Position numbers and translations under genes: made by a program. A stretch of 64,000 nt of DNA from JAATGA01 sp047605605 (GTDB lineage: Bacteria > Pseudomonadota > Alphaproteobacteria > Rhodobacterales > Rhodobacteraceae): contig JASGFG010000005.1 in the NCBI GenBank assembly GCA_047605605.1, positions 5,391-69,390 of the forward strand, written 5' to 3'. The notes under the pieces were generated by a model that did not search any database, had not been told where the DNA came from, and worked only from the letters and a program-made list of their open reading frames with translations. Below are positions 37,999 to 45,441 of this stretch, one piece after another (positions within the stretch are counted from its first letter, which is position 1; the number at the start of each line of letters is the position of its first letter).

Positions 37999-38613
37999 TC
38001 AGGTGGCGGCGATCTTCAGGCCGAGAAGCGCGAGCATCCCGCCGAAGGTCCGGTCGATCAGGCTTTTGAGGCTGATATAGCCCGCGCGGGTCCGATCAAA
38101 GGAAAAGACGCGGGCGACGGCGGTGTTCCACACGGTTTCGTTCAGGAACACCACGGTCAGCAGCGCGGCATAGACCCACAGCGGCGTCCCTTGCGGCACG
38201 GTGCCGACGAAGATGGCCGAGAACAGCACCGCGGGCTTGGGGTTCGCCAGTTGCGTGAACAGGCCCAGCCGGAAGGCCGACCCCGCCGAACGCGGCGGCC
38301 GCCCCGAGGCTGACAGGTCCAGCGGTTCGGCCGCATGGCGCCACATCTTCCACGCCATCCACAGAAGATAGGTCCCGCCCGCAAGCTTGAAGGCCCAAAG
38401 CGCGGCGGGTGCGGCCTGAAACAGCACGGCCAGCCCGAACAGCGCCGCCATCGCCCAGACCACGCCGCCGGCGCCGATCCCGGCGGCCAGGAAGAACCCG
38501 GTCCGCATCCCCTCGGTCACGCCGGTGCGGGCGGCCATCAGCACGGCAGGGCCGGGGCTGATCGCCGCCATCAGGTGCAGGAAGGCAACCGCGAGAAAGG
38601 CCGTCAGCGTCAT
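37999..38613 (-). CDS. LysE/RhtB family amino-acid exporter
   Basis: 204 aa with about six helices. N-terminal FLHLMAAISPGPAVLMAARTG is the family signature, and QLANPKPAVLFSAIF is the second conserved segment. Exports amino acids or related solutes; substrate not predictable. Six bases from the fabI stop, probably in one fabI-lysE-gpt unit. Confidence 0.9.
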   Translation of the reverse strand: MTLTAFLAVAFLHLMAAISPGPAVLMAARTGVTEGMRTGFFLAAGIGAGGVVWAMAALFGLAVLFQAAPAALWAFKLAGGTYLLWMAWKMWRHAAEPLDLSASGRPPRSAGSAFRLGLFTQLANPKPAVLFSAIFVGTVPQGTPLWVYAALLTVVFLNETVWNTAVARVFSFDRTRAGYISLKSLIDRTFGGMLALLGLKIAAT

Positions 38614-38619
38614 CGGCGG

Positions 38620-39441
38620 TTAGTCCTTGCGCCCCGTCACCACGTCGATGTCGGGCGCGTCGACCGATTTCATGCCCACGACGTGATAGCCGCAGTCGAC
38701 ATGCAGGTTCTCGCCCGTGGTGCCCGACCCGAGGTCCGACAGCAGGTAGAGCGCGGACTTGCCCACCTCTTCCTGCGTCACGTTGCGGCGGAGCGGCGAG
38801 TTCAGCTCGTTCCATTTCAGGATATAGCGGAAATCGCCGATACCCGATGCGGCCAGCGTCTTGATCGGCCCGGCGGAAATCGCGTTCACGCGGATGCCAT
38901 CCTTGCCCAGATCCTCGGCCAGATACATGATCGACGCCTCGAGCGCGGCCTTGGCCACGCCCATGACGTTGTAATGCGGCATGACCTTTTCGGCGCCGTA
39001 ATAGGTCAGCGTCAGCAGGCTGCCCCCCGCGGGCATCATCGCCGCCGCGCGGCGGCAGACGGCGGTAAAGGAATAGACCGAGATGTCCATCGCCAGCGCG
39101 AACCCCGCGCGCGAGGTGTCGACATAGCGGCCGCGCAATTCGTTCTTGTCGGCAAAGCCGATGGCGTGGACCAGGAAGTCGATGGTGCCCCATTTCTCCT
39201 TCAGCCGGGCGAACAGCGCGTCGATCGACTCTTCCGAGGCGACGTCGCATTCCACCATCTCGTCCATGCCGATGGAATTGATCAGCGGCTCCACCCGCTT
39301 TTTCAGCGCATCGCCCTGATAGGAAAAGGCGATTTCCGCGCCTTGGGCGGCCAGTGCCTGTGCGATGCCCCAGGCGATGGATTTGTCGTTGGCAAGGCCC
39401 ATGATGAGACCGCGCTTGCCCTGCATAAGTCCGGTTGACAT
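38620..39441 (-). CDS. fabI: Enoyl-[acyl-carrier-protein] reductase (NADH)
   Basis: 273 aa short-chain dehydrogenase. It reduces trans-2-enoyl-ACP in the last step of fatty-acid elongation. Catalytic Tyr157 and Lys164 lie in HYNVMGVAKAALEAS, with Tyr147/148 before them; the cofactor loop GLANDKSIAWGIA is typical of FabI. Start 39441 (MSTGLMQGKRG) has AGGGGACC upstream. Divergent from pdxH. Confidence 0.95.
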   Translation of the reverse strand: MSTGLMQGKRGLIMGLANDKSIAWGIAQALAAQGAEIAFSYQGDALKKRVEPLINSIGMDEMVECDVASEESIDALFARLKEKWGTIDFLVHAIGFADKNELRGRYVDTSRAGFALAMDISVYSFTAVCRRAAAMMPAGGSLLTLTYYGAEKVMPHYNVMGVAKAALEASIMYLAEDLGKDGIRVNAISAGPIKTLAASGIGDFRYILKWNELNSPLRRNVTQEEVGKSALYLLSDLGSGTTGENLHVDCGYHVVGMKSVDAPDIDVVTGRKD

Positions 39442-39563
39442 TCGGTCCCCTCTGGCCGTCCATCCTGCTCGTGAGCACAGACGTGTAGGCCATACCGCCG
39501 CCTGCATCAAGTGCGCCGCCTGACGCCGGGTCAGGCAGGGAAAAGGGCGGGCAGGGGGCGGAG

Positions 39564-40196
39564 ATGGCGGATGGCAATGCCGACAGGGGCGGGATCTTTG
39601 CGGGGCAGGATCCGTTCGTTCTGGCGCAAGGCTGGCTGGCCGAAGCGGAGCGAACCGAGCCGAACGATCCGAATGCCATCGCTCTCGCCACGGTTGATTC
39701 GGACGGGCTGCCGAATGTGCGGATGGTGTTGCTGAAGGAAATCGAGGCGACGGGGCCGGGCGGCGGCGCCTTCGTGTTCTACACCAATTACGACAGCCGC
39801 AAGGGCCAGGAGATCGCGGATTCGGGCAAGGCCGCCTTTGTGATGCACTGGAAATCCCTGCGCCGCCAGATCCGGGTGCGGGGGCTTGTCACGCGTGAGG
39901 AGGGGCCGCAGGCCGATGCCTATTACGCCAGCCGCAGCCTTAAGTCGCGGCTGGGGGCCTGGGCCTCGCACCAGTCGCAACCGCTGACCTCTCGCGCCAG
40001 CCTGCTGGCCGAGGTGGCAAAGGTCACGGCAGCGCATGGGCCAATGCCGAAACGACCGCCGTTCTGGGGTGGATTCCGCATCGTCCCTCTGGAGATCGAG
40101 TTCTGGGCGGATGGCGCCTTCCGGTTGCACGACAGATTTCGGTGGCAGCGCAACAATCTGGAAAGTCCGTGGAGTATCAATAGATTGAACCCTTAA
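39564..40196 (+). CDS. pdxH: Pyridoxamine 5'-phosphate oxidase
   Basis: 210 aa FMN enzyme that makes pyridoxal 5'-phosphate. Visible are FYTNYDSRKGQEI (FMN phosphate contact), the SRSLKSRLGAWASHQSQPL loop and the C-terminal substrate-binding FRWQRNNLESPWSINRLNP. GGGGGCGGAG sits directly before ATG 39564. Completes the B6 route with pdxA at 7043. Confidence 0.95.
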   Translation: MADGNADRGGIFAGQDPFVLAQGWLAEAERTEPNDPNAIALATVDSDGLPNVRMVLLKEIEATGPGGGAFVFYTNYDSRKGQEIADSGKAAFVMHWKSLRRQIRVRGLVTREEGPQADAYYASRSLKSRLGAWASHQSQPLTSRASLLAEVAKVTAAHGPMPKRPPFWGGFRIVPLEIEFWADGAFRLHDRFRWQRNNLESPWSINRLNP

Positions 40197-40197
40197 C

Positions 40198-40214
40198 ATT
40201 CACGCATCGTGAAT
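40198..40214. promoter_or_regulatory. 17-bp perfect palindrome upstream of the cold-shock gene
   Basis: ATTCACG, CAT, CGTGAAT: a 7-3-7 dyad starting two bases after the pdxH stop and about 95 bases before the cold-shock start. It is AT-richer than its surroundings. Operator for an unidentified regulator, or small terminator; inferred. Confidence 0.45.
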
Positions 40215-40309
40215 TGTTTCGATCACAAACGTGCAGAATTGCTCTTGCAAGATCCTGCGTGATCACGTCATCTCTGGCGCAGGGCTAATCTGGGGAAACG
40301 GCTCTGGAC

Positions 40310-40843
40310 ATGACAGAGGAAACGAAGGCCATGCAGGAAGTGCATGGCCGGGTTAAATGGTTTGATCCGGCCAAAGGGTTCGGTTTCATCGTCGCCGAGG
40401 GATCTTCGGCGGACATTCTGCTTCATGCGAACGTGCTGCGGAATTACGGACAAAGTTCTGTTGCCGATGGCGCTGGAATTTCTGTCCGGGTTCAGATGAC
40501 ACAGCGCGGCGCGCAGGCGGTGGAAGTGCTGATGATCGAACCGCCCGCGGGCGTTTCAATCCCGCTGGGCGAGGATGCCGGCGTCACGACGGCGGAAGAA
40601 ATCGCCGCCTGCCCGCTGGAACCGGCGCGGGTGAAGTGGTTCGACAAGGCCAAGGGTTTCGGCTTTGCGAACGTCTTTGGCCGTGCCGAGGACGTCTTCA
40701 TCCATATCGAAGTGCTGCGGGTTTCGGGCTTTGCCGATCTTCAGGCGGGCGAGGCGATCTGCCTGCGCATCATCGAGGGCAAGCGCGGCCGCATGGCGGT
40801 TCAGGTGGTCTCTTGGGAAGCTGCGGTGCGCGATCGGGCCTGA
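40310..40843 (+). CDS. Double cold-shock domain protein
   Basis: 177 aa with two cold-shock domains, about residues 10-75 (HGRVKWFDPAKGFGFIVAEG) and 104-170 (PARVKWFDKAKGFGFANVFG). Each carries RNP1 (KGFGFI / KGFGFA) and RNP2 (DILLHANVL / DVFIHIEVL), so both should bind single-stranded nucleic acid. An alternative ATG at 40331 (MQEVHGRVKW) is also possible; neither has a strong ribosome site. The stop shares bases with the start of the next gene. Confidence 0.88.
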   Translation: MTEETKAMQEVHGRVKWFDPAKGFGFIVAEGSSADILLHANVLRNYGQSSVADGAGISVRVQMTQRGAQAVEVLMIEPPAGVSIPLGEDAGVTTAEEIAACPLEPARVKWFDKAKGFGFANVFGRAEDVFIHIEVLRVSGFADLQAGEAICLRIIEGKRGRMAVQVVSWEAAVRDRA

Positions 40844-41292
40844 TGGCCCTGAGCCTTTGCTGTCTGGCGGGCAGCGTTGCGGCGCAATGCCGTCCCGACG
40901 TCGTGGACATCCGCTGGCCCGGCGGCAAGGCCCGGTTCCAGGTCGAACTGGCCGAGACCCCCGAGGCACAGCAGCGCGGTCTGATGTTCCGGGCCGAACT
41001 GGCGCCTTCGGCGGGAATGCTGTTTGTATTCCCCGAGGCCAAACATGCCAGTTTCTGGATGAAGGACACGCTGATCCCGCTGGACATGCTGTTTGCCGAC
41101 GCATCCGGGCGGATCACCCGCATTCATCCCGATGCCATCCCGCATGACGAGACGCCCATCGACGGCGGCGGGGGGGTGAAGTTCGTGCTGGAGATCAACG
41201 GCGGCCTGGCCGCTCGCCTGCACATGCCCGAGGGCGCCGAAATGCGCAGCCCGGTTATCGAGCCACGGACCGCGGCCTGGGCCTGCGACTGA
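40843..41292 (+). CDS. DUF192 family exported protein
   Basis: 149 aa. A short signal peptide (MALSLCCLAGSVAAQ) is followed by a single DUF192 domain (GLMFRAELAPSAGMLFVFP, FWMKDTLIPLDMLF, VLEINGG). Function not established. ATG overlaps the cold-shock stop (TGATG), so it is read by re-initiation after that gene, a common pair in Rhodobacterales. Confidence 0.88.
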   Translation: MALSLCCLAGSVAAQCRPDVVDIRWPGGKARFQVELAETPEAQQRGLMFRAELAPSAGMLFVFPEAKHASFWMKDTLIPLDMLFADASGRITRIHPDAIPHDETPIDGGGGVKFVLEINGGLAARLHMPEGAEMRSPVIEPRTAAWACD

Positions 41293-41333
41293 CCGCTTTC
41301 CATTGCGCGAAAAGCCGTTTAGGAAGGCCGCGT

Positions 41334-41410
41334 CGGGGCGTAGCGCAGCCTGGTAGCGCGACGGTTTTGGGTACCGTAGGCCGGAAGTTCGAATCTTCTC
41401 GCCCCGACCA
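41334..41410 (+). tRNA. tRNA-Pro (anticodon TGG)
   Basis: 77 nt including an encoded CCA. Acceptor stem CGGGGCG / CGCCCCG, D-arm AGCGCAGCCTGGTAGCGC, anticodon arm CGGTTTTGGGTACCG with TGG, and T arm CGGAAGTTCGAATCTTCTC. Its 3' end (41388 onward) is the integration site of the adjacent island; the integrated element carries its own copy, so the gene is intact. Confidence 0.95.
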
Positions 41411-41411
41411 T
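41388..41411 (+). repeat. attL: left copy of the 24-bp integration core
   Basis: Spans the T-loop, T-stem 3' half, acceptor stem, CCA and one extra base of tRNA-Pro. Identical to 45418-45441; the flanking bases differ (G before and C after here; T before and A after there). Confidence 0.85.
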
Positions 41412-41490
41412 CTTCTTGCCATGTGCAACCCACTGAATTACCATAAATCCCTGTAAAACAAAGCTCTGCGAGGGCAGGGGGCACCCCCTC

Positions 41491-41522
41491 ACTTTGCACA
41501 GACTTTGCACAAAACGTGCACA
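41491..41522 (+). promoter_or_regulatory. Left cluster of integrase arm-type repeats
   Basis: ACTTTGCACA (41491-41500), GACTTTGCACA (41501-41511) and a half-copy TGCACA (41517-41522). About 80 bases inside attL, just upstream of the integrase start, so probably also controlling int. Confidence 0.6.
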
Positions 41523-41535
41523 GAGGGGGCGAGAA

Positions 41536-43209
41536 GTGGGGTCCATCGAGATCGAAGGCGCGCGTCTGATCGGCGAGACGTGGCACTACTACAAGCGAAT
41601 CCCGGTGCGCCTGCGAGAGGCCTACAGCCTGCCGGAATTCAAGCGTGGCAGCATGAAAACCAAAGACCCGGACCAAGCCCGAAGGCTGGCGCGGTCGATG
41701 CTCACCGAACTTGACGAGCTTGGGGCGAAGCTGGACTCTGTGTCGGCCCGCCTGCGGGTTTTTGGCGATCTGTCGCCCGCCGGTCAGGAAGCGGTCAAGG
41801 CCGAAGCAGACTCCAATGTCGCTGCGCTGCCCCCCGATCAGCGGCAATTGATCCGCAAGGCGGGTGGCGTCTTTGAGGCGGGGCGCGACATGCGCCGCCA
41901 AGAAGTTACAGCCGCGTTTCTTGAGGCGGGACGGGGCGCGGACTTCGACATGATGGATGTGTACGGTGACGAGTATGACCCAGACGAGAGAGAAGAGGCC
42001 GAAGTGACTCAGGCCGCGTCAGCGGCAATGCGTAAGCGCAAGGGCACGGCTATTCGTGAGGCACTGAGTGCCGCAAAAGTAATTGATACGGATGTACAAA
42101 CCATGACTCTTCGGGGTGCGATGGAGCGCTTCTGCGGGCAGAAGGGCTACATCCATACCGAAACCCGCAAGAACAAGACGCGCGGGCAGTACGAATACGC
42201 CGTGCGGCGCTTCATGGAGTATACGGGGCCTGTCGCCTTGGCCGATCTGACCAGACGGCATTTGGCAGACTTCGCGGCGGACTTTTTGCGGCTCCCCAAG
42301 GCTGCGCCACGGGAGGTGGCCGCCATGGCCTTCTGGGATGTGGTCAAGGCCGCTGACAAGGCGAACCTGCATCGCGTCAGCCCGCGCACCCGTGATCAAA
42401 ATATTGTCTTCCTCAAATCGTTGATGGGCTATTCGGTCAAGGAAGAGCTTCGACCCGGCCCGGACCCGTGGTCGCGGTACACTGTCACGGCGGCGCAGGA
42501 AAAAGTTTCAGAGAAGCGCAAGCGCAAGCCATACGTGTTCAGCCGCGATGATATGCGGGCGATCATCGCTCACGTCTCCGCAACCCGGCATCACGATACG
42601 ATTGATTATTGGGGGCCGCTGCTGGGGGCGCATCATGGGATGCGGATCGAAGAATATTGCCAAACACGGGTGCAGGATTTCACGACTGAAGAGGGTCATC
42701 TGTGTATCAACATCACCGACGCGGGCGATGATCAGAGCGTGAAGACCTCGAACAGTTTCAGAACGATACCGATCCACCCGAAGCTGATTGAGTTGGGCTT
42801 TGCCGATTACATCCGGCGGCGGCGTGAGGCCGGGGCGGACTTCCTGTTTTTGTCGCAAGAGCGTTGGGGCGGGGAGTTGGTGGAGTTGACGCCAAACAGC
42901 TACGGGCGGCTTGCCGAAGCCTACGGTAAGCGTTTCAAGAAAACAGACCTGCAGAAGGTTGGGATTTCTGGCTATCGGGCGGGATCACATAGCTTCCGAC
43001 ACGGCTGGACCGATCTGGCGCGGGGGGCTGGAATGGACCCGGAGCATCGCCTCGCGCTGGCGGGTAGGGACGCTGACAGCGATTTCAAACTGCTGGACGC
43101 CACCGAAAAGCGATATGGACACGGCTTCTCCATCGCCACGTTGGCGGCGTCTTTGGCGCTGGTGAATGTACTGGACGACCCCGCTGACGCGGGCGCAGGC
43201 CAAGGCTGA
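41536..43209 (+). CDS. Tyrosine-recombinase integrase
   Basis: 557 aa. N-terminal YYKRIPVRLREAY resembles the DUF6538 head of alphaproteobacterial phage integrases, followed by a SAM-like core-binding domain and the catalytic domain. Arg370 (HHGMRIEEY), His485 and Arg488 (HSFRHGWTDL) and Tyr527 (EKRYGHG) form the catalytic set; the usual second His before the Tyr is Arg here (LALAGRDAD). Start GTG 41536 has GAGGGGG upstream. Located 125 bp from the tRNA it targets. Codon use is less GC-biased than its neighbours, consistent with transfer. Confidence 0.9.
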   Translation: MGSIEIEGARLIGETWHYYKRIPVRLREAYSLPEFKRGSMKTKDPDQARRLARSMLTELDELGAKLDSVSARLRVFGDLSPAGQEAVKAEADSNVAALPPDQRQLIRKAGGVFEAGRDMRRQEVTAAFLEAGRGADFDMMDVYGDEYDPDEREEAEVTQAASAAMRKRKGTAIREALSAAKVIDTDVQTMTLRGAMERFCGQKGYIHTETRKNKTRGQYEYAVRRFMEYTGPVALADLTRRHLADFAADFLRLPKAAPREVAAMAFWDVVKAADKANLHRVSPRTRDQNIVFLKSLMGYSVKEELRPGPDPWSRYTVTAAQEKVSEKRKRKPYVFSRDDMRAIIAHVSATRHHDTIDYWGPLLGAHHGMRIEEYCQTRVQDFTTEEGHLCINITDAGDDQSVKTSNSFRTIPIHPKLIELGFADYIRRRREAGADFLFLSQERWGGELVELTPNSYGRLAEAYGKRFKKTDLQKVGISGYRAGSHSFRHGWTDLARGAGMDPEHRLALAGRDADSDFKLLDATEKRYGHGFSIATLAASLALVNVLDDPADAGAGQG

Positions 43210-43392
43210 CAGGCCCCAGTCCGCGACAGGCTGACCCGGCGATGGACTTGCCCAGCATTGCCAGCTTGTGTTGGGGTTGACCAGAAGCCAGCTTGGCGAA
43301 CATGGTGTAACCCGCCTGAGCGTCAGGCAGGAAATACAAATCCGGGCGCGTGATGCAGTTTCAAAATGACCTGCCCCCCGGCGGTCCCTCGG

Positions 43393-44277
43393 TCATAACG
43401 AGAGTCTGCTGGTTTGAGATTGGTAGTTGGCGGTTGGTGTCATGGCAAGCGCGGCGGGTGCGGTGTCCTCAAGTAGGGCAAGCGTCCGGCGCGCTTCGAG
43501 CGGCGTCAGGTTTCCGAGCGAGGAGTGCGGCCTGACGGCGTTGTAGTCGTAGCGCCAAAGGGCGATCTTGCGGCGGGCATCATCGAGGGTGTCGAAGATC
43601 TCTTCGTTCAACAACTCGTCGCGCAGACTGCCATTGAAGCTTTCGATGAAGGCGTTCTGCTGCGGCTTGCCGGGATCGATGTAGTGCCAGGCGACGTTAT
43701 TCTGTTCGGCCCACTTCAGGATAGCGCGGCTGGTGAACTCGGTCCCGTTGTCGCTGACGATGCAAGCCGGCTTGCCGTATATCCGCACCAACGCATCCAG
43801 CTCACGCGCCACCCTGGCGCCCGAGACGCTGGTGTCGGCGATCAGGCACAGGTTCTCTCGGCAGCAATCGTCGATGACTGCCAAGATCCGGAACTTGCGC
43901 GACGCCCCGAACGTGTCGGCGACAAAGTCCAGCGACCAGCGTTGGTTCGGAATCAGAGCCAGGGGCATCGGTGTGCGCATGCCACGGGCCCGTTTGCGGC
44001 CGCGTCGCCGCCTGACTGACAACCCTTCCTCGCGGTAGAGCCGATACAGTTTCTTCGGGTTCATCAGCATGCCTCTGCGCTCCAGCAACAGACCGATCCG
44101 CCGATAGCCGAACCGGCGGCGCACAGCCGCGATCTCCTGCATGGCTTTGCGGATATCCGGATTGTCGGGCGGCCGCTCTCGCCGCACCGTCTTCGGATCG
44201 ACACCGATCAGAACGCAGGCCCGGCGTTGCGAGATATCGTGATCCCGCATCGCCCTCAGCACCGCCTCCCGCCGCAC
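43393..44277 (-). CDS. IS3-family transposase OrfB (DDE domain)
   Basis: 294 aa counted from a GTG, but in the IS3 mechanism it is translated as a -1 fusion with OrfA. Visible are the HTH_21-like region (RRRFGYRRIGLLLERRG), and DDE residues in LDFVADTF, VSDNGTEF and AFIESFNG, followed by the integrase-core tail LNEEIFDTLDDARRKI and YNAVRPHSSLGNLTP. Appears full length. Confidence 0.92.
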   Translation of the reverse strand: MRREAVLRAMRDHDISQRRACVLIGVDPKTVRRERPPDNPDIRKAMQEIAAVRRRFGYRRIGLLLERRGMLMNPKKLYRLYREEGLSVRRRRGRKRARGMRTPMPLALIPNQRWSLDFVADTFGASRKFRILAVIDDCCRENLCLIADTSVSGARVARELDALVRIYGKPACIVSDNGTEFTSRAILKWAEQNNVAWHYIDPGKPQQNAFIESFNGSLRDELLNEEIFDTLDDARRKIALWRYDYNAVRPHSSLGNLTPLEARRTLALLEDTAPAALAMTPTANYQSQTSRLSL

Positions 44278-44288
44278 CTTCGGTGTCG

Positions 44289-44552
44289 TCAGGGCTTTCC
44301 CAGCAAATCCTTGAGCACGATGTTGTCCAGCATCGCGTCCGCCAGAAGGCGCTTCAGCTTGCCGTTCTCGTCTTCAAGGGTCTTCAGCCGCTGGGCATCG
44401 GATACGTCCATGCCGCCATACTTGGCCTTGAGCTTGTAGAACGTGGCCGGACTCAGGCCATGCCGACGACAGACCTCCGCCGTCGCCATCCCGGCTTCCT
44501 GTTCCTTGATCATTCCGATGATCTGCGCCTCGGTGAAGCGGCTTTTCCTCAT
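44289..44552 (-). CDS. IS3-family OrfA (helix-turn-helix protein)
   Basis: 87 aa. MRKSRFTEAQIIGMIKEQEAG is the conserved N-terminal HTH, then a leucine-zipper-like end (LKTLEDENGKLKRLLADAML). Ends at TGA just past a slippery heptamer. Complete. Confidence 0.92.
   Translation of the reverse strand: MRKSRFTEAQIIGMIKEQEAGMATAEVCRRHGLSPATFYKLKAKYGGMDVSDAQRLKTLEDENGKLKRLLADAMLDNIVLKDLLGKP
44295..44301 (-). other. Programmed -1 frameshift site G GGA AAG
   Basis: Minus strand GGGAAAG lies in the orfA frame as ..G GGA AAG, an X-XXY-YYZ heptamer. Slipping back by one base puts ribosomes into orfB, whose open frame begins here and not at its GTG. Confidence 0.75.
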
Positions 44553-44619
44553 TTCGTCTGCTCCTTCGTGATGAAGCAAACTCTACATTAAACCGAGGGA
44601 CGTTCCGGGAGGCAGGTCA

Positions 44620-45009
44620 TCGGGTGTGGGCGGCATCGGCGGTCTGGTGGGCATGATCCTTCCCGGCATCTTCCACGATGGCGGGCCTGTAGGTTCTGCG
44701 ACCTCTTCCCGCGCCGTTCCGGCGTCCTTGTTCAACAGCGCCGACCGTTACCACGATGGCGGCGCAGTCGGGCTTAAGTCCGACGAGGTGCCCGCGATCT
44801 TGCAGACCGGCGAATATGTCCTGCCGCGTGGATCGTGGCGGGCTGGCGCAGGCGGCAGCGACAGCGCCGGGGGCGCTGGACAGGTCATCAACGCCCCGCA
44901 GTACATCACCATTAACACCCCGGACGCTGACAGCTTCCGGCGGTCGGAAAAGCAGATCAGCAGCCAGCTTGCCCGCCGTGGGCAGGCCGCGCTTGGCGCG
45001 AACGGATAA
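44620..45009 (+). pseudogene. Phage tail tape-measure protein, C-terminal fragment
   Basis: About 129 residues, frame open from the IS end to TAA 45007-45009. FHDGGPVGSA...RAVPASLFNSADRYHDGGAVGLKSDEVPAILQTGEYVLPRG is the repeated HDGG / DEVPAILQ-GE-VLPR pattern of the end of tape-measure proteins. The N-terminal several hundred residues are gone, cut off at the IS boundary; GTG 44626 is probably not a real start. Confidence 0.75.
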
Positions 45010-45019
45010 GGAGGCACCC

Positions 45020-45211
45020 ATGGCCTATGTCGAACGCGAGCGCCCCGGCAGCCCTTGGGGTATGTATCACAACCTGCTTGCCCCCACGGCTGCGCTTCTG
45101 GCCGCGTACCACAAGGCGGGTATCAGCGTCACTCTGATGGGGGACGGGACCACTTACCGGGCCGATAGGGCGCTGCCCCGGCATCTGTGGCCGGTGGAAT
45201 GTGAGGAATGA
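45020..45211 (+). CDS. Small phage tail-region protein
   Basis: 63 aa (MAYVERERPGSPWGMYHNLL...LWPVECEE). A strong AAGGAGG lies six bases before ATG 45020, ten bases after the tape-measure stop. Position after the tape measure suggests a minor tail component. Function unknown; it appears complete. Confidence 0.65.
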   Translation: MAYVERERPGSPWGMYHNLLAPTAALLAAYHKAGISVTLMGDGTTYRADRALPRHLWPVECEE

Positions 45212-45223
45212 GGGAGGGGCTGC

Positions 45224-45301
45224 GTGGCCACCTTTCGATTCGGCTTGAAACTGAATTTCCCGCTGACGCGGGCACTCCACAATTGCCTTTCGTGCGGGTG
45301 A
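45224..45301 (+). pseudogene. Truncated start of a further phage gene
   Basis: GTG 45224 with GGGAGGGG just upstream opens a 25-residue frame, ATFRFGLKLNFPLTRALHN, ending at TGA 45299-45301. Alternative reading: ATG 45208, overlapping the previous stop, gives 60 aa to 45390. Neither has a recognisable family; I favour a gene beheaded at the island end. Confidence 0.35.
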
Positions 45302-45312
45302 TTTTGGGCACA

Positions 45313-45334
45313 GACTTTGCACAGTCTTTGCACA
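45313..45334 (+). promoter_or_regulatory. Right cluster of integrase arm-type repeats
   Basis: GACTTTGCACA (45313-45323) and GTCTTTGCACA (45324-45334), the same unit as at 41491-41511, about 84 bases inside attR. The following 85 bases to attR are strikingly AT-rich. Confidence 0.6.
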
Positions 45335-45417
45335 AGTTGCCAGTTTCGGCAAAAATTGACCTTCGTAAGTTATTGAAATTTAACGAGTAAACATAAGATC
45401 GCAAAATAAATACGATT

Positions 45418-45441
45418 TTCGAATCTTCTCGCCCCGACCAT
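45418..45441 (+). repeat. attR: right copy of the 24-bp integration core
   Basis: Direct repeat of 41388-41411 (tRNA-Pro 3' end). Marks the right end of the island at about 45441. Only the tRNA 3' end is present, so this is not a second tRNA gene. Confidence 0.85.

Larger units (their letters stand above)
43367..44619 (-). mobile_element. IS3-family insertion sequence, 1253 bp
   Basis: Carries orfA and orfB on the minus strand between imperfect terminal inverted repeats of about 27-28 bp: TGACCTGCCCCCCGG...GTCCCTCGGT on the left and TGACCTGCCTCCCGG...GTCCCTCGGT on the right (read inward). Flanking bases do not match (AAAA left, TCGG right), so no target-site duplication is present. Confidence 0.9.

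Noticed and set aside
44626..45009. Tape-measure fragment as a complete small gene starting at GTG 44626
   Set aside because: No ribosome site precedes it, since the bases upstream are the IS end, and the residues match only the end of a much longer phage protein.
45418..45440. A second tRNA-Pro gene at the right end of the island
   Set aside because: Only the 3' end of the tRNA is present; the D and anticodon arms are missing, so it is the attachment copy.
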